A DNA stretch of 64,000 nucleotides from J054 sp963850255. Its GTDB lineage: Bacteria > Pseudomonadota > Gammaproteobacteria > Steroidobacterales > GCA-2729495. The notes beneath the pieces are model-generated. The model made no database searches. It saw nothing but the letters and a program-made list of their open reading frames with translations, and had not been told where the DNA came from. Made by a program: the position numbers and the translations under genes. The stretch covers positions 62,001-126,000 of the forward strand of contig CAWKLL010000028.1 in assembly GCA_963850255.1 (NCBI GenBank). The letters are read 5' to 3'. This document shows positions 40,519 to 49,693 of this stretch, piece by piece (within the stretch, counting starts at the first letter, position 1; each line of letters begins with the position of its first letter).

Positions 40519-40702
40519 AATCATAAACCAGAGAGGCTCTTTCCTGGTTTATGATTGCGCCAGTACCAAAACGTATTTCTCTTAGGGTTGAGGGTTTTGA
40601 GACGGACGCTAACAAACGCCGTGCTGAGCTGTGGTCTGTAACCCTAACCCGAATAGGAAGTACAAGTTGGTACTTCGCAATCATAAACCATTCTGGTTTA
40701 TA
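40519..40702. mobile_element. Foldback / MITE-like element with nested palindromes and telomere-like core
   Basis: TGGTTTATGATTGCG at 40545-40559 is inverted exactly at 40676-40690. The similarity continues inward: GTACCAA at 40563 against TTGGTAC at 40667, and TTAGGGTT at 40582 against AACCCTAA at 40640. The outer end of each arm is itself a palindrome (AATCATAAACCAG .. CTGGTTTATGATT). A further half-site CTGGTTTATA lies near 40,723. No open frame is present. I see no convincing target-site duplication. Confidence 0.75.
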
Positions 40703-41108
40703 ATGACGTCAAAAGAGCCTATTCTGGTTTATAAAGGGGCATTACATTAAAGTAGATGCTTTCGACCCCGGGCGGGGGGCTGAATCAATCGATAAGCCTC
40801 GCAACCCTAACAGAAACCTCGGACACAGTACAAAAAACACGTAGAAATCGCCGCACATGACCCTAGAGCAAGCCGTGCCAGGTCCCAACGCAGACGCAAA
40901 TTGAAGGTGTTTGATGCTGGCTTTTGTGCGGGTTCGTAGAGCTGGGCAAAGCGCGCCGTCTTTGCTTGCGAATGTTCCTTTCTGGAGTTTGGGCAATGAT
41001 TGGTTCGGACAGTCGAAGTGGTTCGGGGCCGCCGCCGACCTGCTGACTTCGAACCTGCAGACCGGGGCCGGCGCGCGCGTCCCTCGCCCTGCTGGGCGGC
41101 CTCTCGCC

Positions 41109-41560
41109 CAGGGCTTTGCACCCGTTTGCCACCCAAATGAAAAATACCCAAAAAAGTGGGTGTTGGTTGGGTATTTCAGGTTTGGTCAACCCTTTTCATA
41201 CCCAACCAACGGAAAAGCAGTATGGGTGAATACCCAACCAATGCCCATTCCAATCGGTGCCAAATGGGCATGTCGAAATGGGTGTACAATCTGTGGGTTA
41301 CTGGTCATTACTGGACTGCTGGCGCTCCACCAGCTTGATATTTGTTCCCGACATTGATCCCGTTTTATTTTTGTGACGTGGCAGATCTATTGGAGTTATC
41401 AGGGTTAGGGTTATATCCTACCCAATACCCATACCCAATACCCGAAAAAATGGTTTGGTTTTGGGTAAATACCCATTGGTTGTTACCCATTCAAATGTTG
41501 AAATGGGTAACAACCAATACCCAACCAACCATGTCAAAATCAAATGGGTGCAAAGCCCTG
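41109..41560. mobile_element. Complete hAT-like MITE with 8-base target duplication
   Basis: The 452-base element has perfect 15-base terminal inverted repeats, CAGGGCTTTGCACCC at 41109-41123 and its complement at 41546-41560, which extend with one mismatch to 20 bases. It is flanked on both sides by the identical octamer CTCTCGCC (41101-41108 and 41561-41568). An 8-base duplication and a CAGGG end are the hallmarks of the hAT superfamily. There is no transposase frame, so it is non-autonomous. Several subterminal copies of TTGGTTGGGTATT or its complement occur inside and could be transposase-binding sites. Confidence 0.92.
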
Positions 41561-41568
41561 CTCTCGCC

Positions 41569-42080
41569 GTCGCCCGCCTGCTCCTGACCTGCCTAGAGGC
41601 CTAGGCCTAGGTACCTGGCTGGCTGGCGGCGGCCCTCTGGCCGATTGGCGCCTTTCGACCTCTTGGCACGCACTCCTTCCTTCGCATTCTGGTGCCCGAT
41701 CTCGATTAGATCTACCATGCATCCATCGATTAGAGAGAGAGCAGAGGAACCCACCCCCCCACCCTTCAGGCCTTGTAGAACTTGACTGTGCTTTGCGCCT
41801 TGTTTCCTCTCGTCGCCCTACATGCACTCGCAGAGTAGGGGTTGAAGAAAAAAGCGTTTGACGCATCTTGTGTTTTTGCGCAACGAAGGAGGACCATTCA
41901 TTCATTATCGCCCCCATTATTTATTGTGTCCACGCTTTTCTGGTTAGGACATATCGGACCTGGCCTTCTCAGAGAAGCCACTCTAGCTGCCCTTCTTCTT
42001 ATTGCTGATTAAATACATTTTGTCCCAGATCTTGTCGCGGGAGGGATACTACCGCAGCAAGAAACACAGAAACAAAGTCG
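41569..42080. other. Upstream region of the dioxygenase gene
   Basis: Unique sequence between the MITE and the Fe/2OG dioxygenase gene. It presumably carries that gene's promoter and 5' leader. No gene is supported. Confidence 0.5.
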
Positions 42081-45000
42081 TTGTCGTCAAACGCCATCAT
42101 GACGTCCAGCAACGGAAGGACATCATCGTCTGCGGCCGTGGCCTCTTCTGCTTCCGGCAATGGCAAGGCGACCGCTGCTACCTCGACCAATGGCAAATTG
42201 AATGGCGGCGCTCACGTTAACGGAACCGGCTCTAAAGCGCCTTCCAATAAGGGCAGCAATACCACTACTAAACAGAACTCCGCCATTGTTTTCACCATCC
42301 TCTCCACCGTCGGTACCCTCCTGCGCACGATCCTAATCGACATTCCCCTAACGTCGCTGTTCCTTCTGCTCGTTGCCTCCGTCCTAATCCGCCACACGTA
42401 CCACGCGTACGTTACCACCATCATCGACTCCTACCGTCGCGGACCTGAACTCCCCGGAGGATTCTTCCCCGATTTCACCTACGACATGACGTACTACAAT
42501 CGTCAATGCGACAGGCACGACATTACGACGCGGGATGCCAGCGATTTGCTAGTAAAGCCAGAGTATACAGGTGACCAAGCGGCCGATATTATGATGAAGC
42601 ACGGTGCCGTGGTCGTCCAAAATGTGTTGGAGCCTCAAACGGCAGCCGATCTGCGCGTCTATCTCGAATCGCGACACAAGATTCAGGATGAGCTGCCGTG
42701 GCATGAAAAGTTCTTTGAAGAGGAGGATAGGCTGGCACTTGGTTTGGGTGCCGGTGATGCGCCCGTGGTAACCGAGGCGTTGCGACAGGTGGGGACTCAT
42801 CCCACCGTCAAGACGACCGTCGAGGGGATACTGGGACCTGACCCGGCCATCGTTGAGATTAGCACCATGACAAGTTTGGCAGGTGCAGAGGATCAGGGCA
42901 TCCATACCGACAGCGACTACTTTGGCAGCAGCCTGCTTTACAGCCGCACGTTTTTGCACTCGTACACCATGTTCATCGCGTTGCAGAACACCACCGCGCG
43001 AATGGGTGCCACGACTCTATGTCCCGGTACGCATCACTGCGCCAATCCCGACCTTGAGGAGGTTTGCTTGCGGAACGGCGCGTTCGAGGCAAGCTCCAAC
43101 GGATTGACGGGCCCGGATCGCAATGATGGCAACGGTGGTGGAGTCCTACTGCGGGGTGATGCCATGATGTTCAATCAGAATGTTTGGCATCGTGGGGCGG
43201 CGAATCAAGATCCCAACAACCCCACGACCAACCGCGTTATGTTCATCCTAACGTTTGTTACGAGGAACAAGGCCAACGAAGCCGATCGACGGTATCAGGG
43301 TTTAGGCACGTACTACTACCAACGATGGAATATGTGGGGACATACGTATCAGGATCTGAAGGATTCCGCTACGATCATGCAGCAGCCCGTGGCCGCGCTT
43401 CGGAGTATGGGGATATGGAAACCCAGGCGTAGGAATTGGGGCATCACGTGGATTGAGCACATGGCCCGAGAGCTCGGCAATTCCGATCACTTTTACGCCC
43501 CTTACGAGCTTCCGGACTACGTCAAGTTTTTGGACAAGGTTGGCGTTCCCAAGTTCCTTCAGGGCAAGTATGGACGGACGAAGAAGAAGTCCGATGGGGG
43601 CTGGCAGCCCTTTATTGAGGAGATGATGGACAATGTCGTTCAGTGGCTCGCTCGTATTAATGTCTTTGCTGTCGGGACTTATCTGGTCCTTAGATTTGTT
43701 GCGCTGATGCTGGGATATGCTTTATCTACCATGACTGGCGTGGTTACACCATCTTCTTCCACTGGACGGTCTGCAGTCTCTCATCAGAAGCGGCGAGGCT
43801 ACGTTCGCTCTTTCCTCGAGACAACACTGCCGTTCATTGGATCGATTGCGCTCATTGGCTTCTTTACTGGTCTATACCTTCGAGAGGCTGGTAAATCAGC
43901 GATGCAGATCATTTGGCAATGGCGACAGTCTGGCAAGCTCGAGGAGTTCGTCAACGAGACACTCGAAGACGCCATCGACTCCCTACTCTGGCCAGTCTTG
44001 GCTGCGGTCGGAGTATTCCTTGTCGCGCGTCTAATGTACGTGTCAATGGCAGGCTCTTCAAAGGGTCCACTTCTGCCTTCCTTCGTCGCCAGGATTGTTC
44101 TGTCGCATGGCTTCGTTGCGCTGCTTGGGTTGGGAGCCATCCTGTACTACGATCAAGGCCGCCTTGCCATCTCTGCCAAAACCAAAGACATCTTCGAGAG
44201 ACCATTCGCGCCCGTTGTGGGCCCTCTCAAGCACGATGCACCTACAACATATCCCGAGCGTGCCGATGTCCTCGTAGGTACCAGGCTCGATGCTGTGTGG
44301 CTAGCGTCGTTCAATGATATGTTTGAGTATCATCCTGGCAACATCCGATTCAATAAAATGATTGCAAGCTTTGCTACGATGCCGTCATCAATGACAGACA
44401 TTGCTGTTCGCTCCGTATTCGATCTTGTGCAGCAGAGGGCTGAAGGAGTAACCCCAAGGTTTCTTCTTCAGAGCTACGCCGATGGCTACTGGATGACAAT
44501 GTCTAGGGGTGACGCACAAGAAGTCATACGGAAGGATATTGCCATGGAAAGAGACGGACTGAAGAAAGCGTTGGGCAAGGAGGTCAAATCCATTTTGGCT
44601 GACAGCCGCTTCGGTACGCTTCGCAATACAGCTCTCGCAAAGCGTTTTACGCCTGCCTTTGTTAAGAAGTGGGATGAATTGATCTTTGGATCGTCACCCG
44701 AGAAAGACGCGGCCGTACTCACCAGCGGATCCAAGTCTAAGTCGACCAAGCTGCGAATCAGGCCCATGGCAGCCCTTCCAATTTCTCAGATTGGCCTCCT
44801 CAAGAAGTCCGCAGTGCAGAATAGAATAAGAGATGCTGCTCGAAGTATTGTTCGCGACAACAGCGATGCAGTGGTACTCACGGTTGGTGACAAGGTGCTT
44901 GCGAACTATGATAATTCGGGTAACTGGATGGAGGCAAGAATTGAACTCATTCGAGATCCCGACCGTTGCGATGTTTGCTATCTCAATGATGAGTGCTTTA

Positions 45001-45419
45001 TGGATGTGAATCCAGAAGCGTTACGACCATTTGAGTCATTTACCGAGGGCGATGACGTTGAAGCACAATTTGAGAAATATGGTGGAACATGGTTCAAAGG
45101 TACAATTGTCAAGGTACATCCAATGGGTACTTATGATGTCAAGTATGACGATGGCGACAATGAGCTTTCCTTGGAACGCGGCCGAATCCGTAAGCCCAAG
45201 AGTCTCGTGAAGTCTGCATCTCTGCATTTTGATCCGAGCAGCTTACCTTCGTTTGAGATGGGCGATGTCGTCATGGTAAACTTTGAAGGTGCTGGAGAGT
45301 TCTACGATGCAGAAATCGTAGGAGTGAATGATAATGGTACATATGACGTCGAGTACACCGACGGAAGCGGTGACAGAGAAACCGGAGTGGACGTTTCTAT
45401 GATTAGTCCCAACTACTGA
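42081..45419 (+). CDS. Membrane-anchored PhyH-type Fe/2OG dioxygenase with C-terminal Tudor-like repeats
   Basis: An intact single-exon frame of 1112 residues. After a Ser/Asn-rich start, a membrane segment (LTSLFLLLVASVLIRHTYHA) lies near residue 95. The phytanoyl-CoA dioxygenase-like domain covers about 165-395. Its iron triad is His275 and Asp277 (IHTDSD) plus His370 (VWHRGAA), with an Arg in TTNRVMF for 2-oxoglutarate. Four more hydrophobic segments lie at about 530-690. The C-terminus has three Tudor/agenet-like beta units (GDKVLANYDNSGNWMEARI, GDDVEAQFEKYGGTWFKGTI, GDVVMVNFEGAGEFYDAEI). The substrate is unknown; a lipid or a membrane-bound molecule is plausible. Confidence 0.85.
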   Translation: MSSNAIMTSSNGRTSSSAAVASSASGNGKATAATSTNGKLNGGAHVNGTGSKAPSNKGSNTTTKQNSAIVFTILSTVGTLLRTILIDIPLTSLFLLLVASVLIRHTYHAYVTTIIDSYRRGPELPGGFFPDFTYDMTYYNRQCDRHDITTRDASDLLVKPEYTGDQAADIMMKHGAVVVQNVLEPQTAADLRVYLESRHKIQDELPWHEKFFEEEDRLALGLGAGDAPVVTEALRQVGTHPTVKTTVEGILGPDPAIVEISTMTSLAGAEDQGIHTDSDYFGSSLLYSRTFLHSYTMFIALQNTTARMGATTLCPGTHHCANPDLEEVCLRNGAFEASSNGLTGPDRNDGNGGGVLLRGDAMMFNQNVWHRGAANQDPNNPTTNRVMFILTFVTRNKANEADRRYQGLGTYYYQRWNMWGHTYQDLKDSATIMQQPVAALRSMGIWKPRRRNWGITWIEHMARELGNSDHFYAPYELPDYVKFLDKVGVPKFLQGKYGRTKKKSDGGWQPFIEEMMDNVVQWLARINVFAVGTYLVLRFVALMLGYALSTMTGVVTPSSSTGRSAVSHQKRRGYVRSFLETTLPFIGSIALIGFFTGLYLREAGKSAMQIIWQWRQSGKLEEFVNETLEDAIDSLLWPVLAAVGVFLVARLMYVSMAGSSKGPLLPSFVARIVLSHGFVALLGLGAILYYDQGRLAISAKTKDIFERPFAPVVGPLKHDAPTTYPERADVLVGTRLDAVWLASFNDMFEYHPGNIRFNKMIASFATMPSSMTDIAVRSVFDLVQQRAEGVTPRFLLQSYADGYWMTMSRGDAQEVIRKDIAMERDGLKKALGKEVKSILADSRFGTLRNTALAKRFTPAFVKKWDELIFGSSPEKDAAVLTSGSKSKSTKLRIRPMAALPISQIGLLKKSAVQNRIRDAARSIVRDNSDAVVLTVGDKVLANYDNSGNWMEARIELIRDPDRCDVCYLNDECFMDVNPEALRPFESFTEGDDVEAQFEKYGGTWFKGTIVKVHPMGTYDVKYDDGDNELSLERGRIRKPKSLVKSASLHFDPSSLPSFEMGDVVMVNFEGAGEFYDAEIVGVNDNGTYDVEYTDGSGDRETGVDVSMISPNY

Positions 45420-45628
45420 AGTGTGTGCAGAAGAGTGCGAGGTAACTGAACTATTTATTTTGTTCTATGCTCTCGTAATAATAGAGCGAATACATAAACG
45501 CAACTTTTCAACAATTAGTTCGTGCTGCATTGCATAGGAGTATCGAAAAGATACATGTATGCATAGATGGATGATAGTACCTAGCTAGTATCATCAAAAT
45601 TTGATGCACAACAGCAACAACAAAAGAT

Positions 45629-48600
45629 CTACCTACTACCGGTAGTAAAAGTCGATTCCATTTCCTCTACTTCCTCCTCCATTTTCGCGGCTGCTTCAAT
45701 ACATGCTTGAGTGAAGTTGGTCTGATTGCCGGTCGGGATGGGTTCAGGATAGTCGTAGTCAGCTGTGCAGTTACACACAACGGGCCGACCTGCAGAACCA
45801 CACGTATACATAATCTCACAGAGCGATCTGGTACTCGAGTGGCAGCCAAAGATGTCATTCGCGTCGGCTCGGCACTCAATGTTCTGAAAGAGGTTCGCCT
45901 TGTCGTCCAGCTTCGGGATCAGATCGCCAACAGGAACAATATTCAAAGTGTGAGTATTGAGTTGCTCCTCGGTGAGGGGAGGATCAAAGGTTTCCCTCGA
46001 AAGCATCGCGTTTGGAGCTGACAATCCAACGGCGGCTACATCACTCTGAGCGCCAGTAATTAGGGCCAGGCCTCCACCTAGACATAAATAATGGAGATAT
46101 CCGTGTGCATATTGTGAAATGGGAGCATTGCAAGAGATTAAAAAAATAATTAGACTCGTGAAGAGCATAATGTGACGGGAATTATCACTTGACTTAGTAT
46201 TCCGTTGCCACGAAGAGTTAGTGTACCTAGCTAGCTAGGTAGAACAAACAGACTGACTTACCCAAACTATGCCCTGTAACCTGAATTGTAGTAAACTCAG
46301 TGTTCTCCTTCAAATACTTGACGAATTTGGTCGTCTCCTTGTAATAAGCAACCTTGCTGGTGCTGTCCGACTCGAGTGCATTCACAAATTTTACCATTTT
46401 GTGAAGTATGGGAGTCCAAACTTTACCAAGAGGCAACAATTCACGAAGGCCTTGGAATAGCGCTGCACCGAGCCAAAGTTGGGCGTCAGCCATAAGGTCC
46501 CATAGGGTGGCGGTTCCTCTGATGGTAACGACGGCGAAGTTCGGGACGTCGCGGAAGGTAATGAGCTTGTATGAGGCTGCGGATTGTGAGTACTCCGGAA
46601 AAACGGTTATAAATTCATCGATGACTTCTACGCTATCAGTTGCAACGCCTGCGCCAAACCATTGGTCAAGCAGAATCTGAGAGTCTGGCATCTTTACATA
46701 TGCCAGATCGGCGATGAACGCTTCGTAGGAGGGAACGAGGACGAAAATACTATTAGAAAATTTCTAGTCGTTGTGAGACACTCGGGGACCAAAAAATCGC
46801 ACCCACAGTTACTTACCAACATCGCTCAAGTCGACAGCTTCGGCGCCGCCCGGAATTTCCAGCCCTTTCTTCAATTGGCACGTTGGGTAAGGTAGACTGG
46901 GTTGTCGCTCATACGCAAAGCCACTAACAAGAAGGTTATGAGCAGTGCCTTCCGTTTGTCCATCACTTGCAATGGAGCTCTTATCTGTCGTCGCTACAGC
47001 TCCAATAACAACTACTACATAGAATACGACCAAAAGCGAAAAGATCAGGTCCCAGAATCGACGGCTCTTATCATTTCCGATACCAACAATTCGGCTTAGA
47101 CGCGACTTCGCTACCCATTCTTTCTTGGACTTTACCCCAAGCAACCCGTTGTGTTTTAGTGTGTCTCCCTCAATTAGGCCTAAAGATCCAAAGTTCCCAA
47201 TGCCCTTAAGGAGAAAGGAGGGACTTAAGAAGTTTTCGACCCCAGCAAAAACGCCCAAGAAAGCAAAAAGGATCGTCGATGGGACATTTTTTAAGAGTGC
47301 CATGTGAATAAGCGGCCAGAGATAGAGACAAATAACTTCGAGGGCAATGAAGATCCAAGTAAAGGTTGCGGTTGGCTTGTTCAGCTTCCACGCCTCCCAA
47401 ACTTGATAAATAGCAGAACTAACGGCTTCTTCTTCAGTTGCAGCGACGTCGTCTTCGTCGTTGTTTTCCTCCACCACGTCTTTGGGTGCAATATCATTGT
47501 ACAGACGCCGAAGACGAAGGATAGACATCACCTCCGGAATGCAACATAAGATAATGACGGCGATAATAATGCCCAAAATTGCGCCAGACACACCAAACCA
47601 TACCAACAACCCGGCTACAAGTAGGACGAAAAAAATGTTGCCGAGGATGGCACACACAAAGCTGGAAGTGGCCTCTTTCCTAGTGATTGCAGATGGTCCG
47701 GCCACAACCGGAATAGAAGCAGTTCTCCCTCCCACGCAGAATAACTTCTCAAGCGACCACGCATTCTTTGTTATGAATGGGACTTTCCCCCGAACCTCAT
47801 CAATTGTCCATTGACGCCTTGGTGGATCCAAAGGCTCATAAATGCAACCAAGGCACTTCAGCAGCGTAATTTTGGAGTATATAGAAGTTCTAACCATATG
47901 CGGCTCGACATCTGAATCAGTATAAGATCCATCCTCTGGCATCACCATATTCCCGTCTATCATGTAAAGCTCCCGTCTCACTCCACCCAAGCGAACTCTA
48001 TAACCATGGATTATGGCGAGCTTAATCTTGCCGAATATGCCCAGATTCTTGTCCTTGACTTCTGGGTCCGCCTCACCGATCAGGTACAAACAAGCGCTCA
48101 GTTCGTAATAGATGACACACCCAGCGAAGAACACCCAGAACAGTACGACGGTAGTAAACCACGTAATGAGAGATATACCCCACCAGTCATCTAATCTCAT
48201 CATAAGCGTACAGATGAAGGTGAGCAGCGGGATGCCGAGATACATGGTGAATGCCACCCAGTCCGTCACCACGACGCTCCAGTTGCCGAATGTGCGGAGG
48301 AAGGGATGTCCACTCCACGTATCGACAACGAAGCTCGTTGCGATGGACATGAACATGGAGAAGCTGTACACGAACACCGGAATGCTGAATATGATCGCGA
48401 CGAATGCTTCAATCTGCAAGGCCCCCCCATGAACCACACCGAGCGCTGTTGCCAAATCAATGAAGAGAAAGAGCAGAAGTACCAGGCCAAATATGAAGAG
48501 GAAACCACCCATGAAAATAGCGATAAGGCTGTAAGTCGCTCTGAGGAAAGTTAGGCCGTACGATGAATCGTTTGTCTCCTTGACGGTAACGTACATGTTC

Positions 48601-48938
48601 AAATTTTGGTCATCTCCAAAGTTAGACCCATTATTACCAACGTTCTTAGCGGTGGCATGCTCTTGAAGTATGAACTGAGAGTTGGGCTGTTCGTAAATGC
48701 GGACATTGGACCGACGGAACCGTACCTCACTCGACGGTGCCGGCAGGCTGAAATGATCCTGTACCCTGGGCATATTCCTCTCATTGACATTGGTTATTGA
48801 CACCACGACGCTTTGGTTGTGCCTGGTCGTCCTGGCGGCGGACATCTCTGGCAGACCTGCCTCGTCAGTGTCAAAGATGTCGTCGGCCTCGCCCGCGGGT
48901 GCATCCTGCTCCCTATCGCCGTCGGCGTTGGAAGCCAT
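45629..48938 (-). CDS. Multi-pass membrane protein with C-terminal class 3 lipase (3 exons)
   Basis: Exons 48938-46817, 46720-46262 and 46077-45629 join in phase (GTAAGT donors) to 1009 residues. The first 600-odd residues hold about ten hydrophobic stretches in pairs (YSLIAIFMGGFLFIFGLVLL, FVAIIFSIPVFVYSFSMFMS, FFVLLVAGLLVWFGVSGAI, FWDLIFSLLVVFYVVVVIGA). The C-terminal lipase begins DVAFIADLAYVKMPDSQ. Its nucleophile elbow GHSLGGG has Ser859, and an acid candidate lies in IVPVGDLIPKLD. A likely histidine is in FGCHSSTRSL. I infer a membrane-tethered acylglycerol or phospholipid hydrolase. Taken alone, the lipase part would look like a separate small gene. Confidence 0.85.
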
Positions 48939-49693
48939 CGTGCTGGTCGTCGAGGGTATTGCCGCCGGTGCCTTGCCTCTCTACATGTACGAGTATGTGT
49001 AGTAGAGAGAGTATGGGTCTTTGCGGATAAAAAGGCTCTCGCTCGGCCATGCGGATGGATAAAGGCGCGCGGTGCTGAAGTGCGGTGGTCGCGGTGGGTT
49101 CTCATCTGCTTCTCTAGTGGTCAGGCGTGCAGGAACCGAAAAACTCGCTCCGAAATTCGGTTCCAAATTCGGTTCCAAACGGCACCTGAACCCAGTGAGT
49201 TACACAACTTGTATGTAGATAGATACAAACAATAAGAGTGTACAGTATTGTTCTATATAAGCGGTATTAACTGGAAGTTAGCTTGGTTTGTCGGTTTCGG
49301 CTGAAATTCAGCGAATCGAAAGCAAATCCGTACCGAGTACGATTCACAAAAAGCATATTTTGGTTCCGGTGAGAAGCCCGAAACTGAATTCCAAGCCGAA
49401 GTTAAAGGACGATTCAACACGCCTAACTCGAAAACTGATCGAAAGGGAAAGGTACTTACCGTAGCACATGAATCCGTACGACCATGGACGTACGAAGAGA
49501 AAGTTGCGCTTGCGTGCAGCACCGAATATGAGAATTCGTCACATACGCCATTATTACATACCGTACATTACATACAAGATTCTCGAATTCGGGGACCCCC
49601 CTTTCGGAGTGGAACTAACTCTGCTGAATGACTGCTGGGATGCGCAACACGTCATTAACGCAATGAGGTCTCATTTCTCGACTGGTCAGGTCC
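48939..49693. other. Divergent promoter region with a short tandem repeat
   Basis: Between the lipase gene and the selenoprotein O gene. It holds two tandem copies of AAATTCGGTTCC (49154-49165 and 49166-49177), and related GGTTCCG/GAATTC words recur to 49,400, perhaps a decayed repeat. No gene is supported. Confidence 0.5.

Noticed and set aside
38960..41415. TTAGGG-type words as a chromosome end
   Set aside because: Each has at most two repeats and lies between genes; they are interstitial words, mostly within repeat elements.
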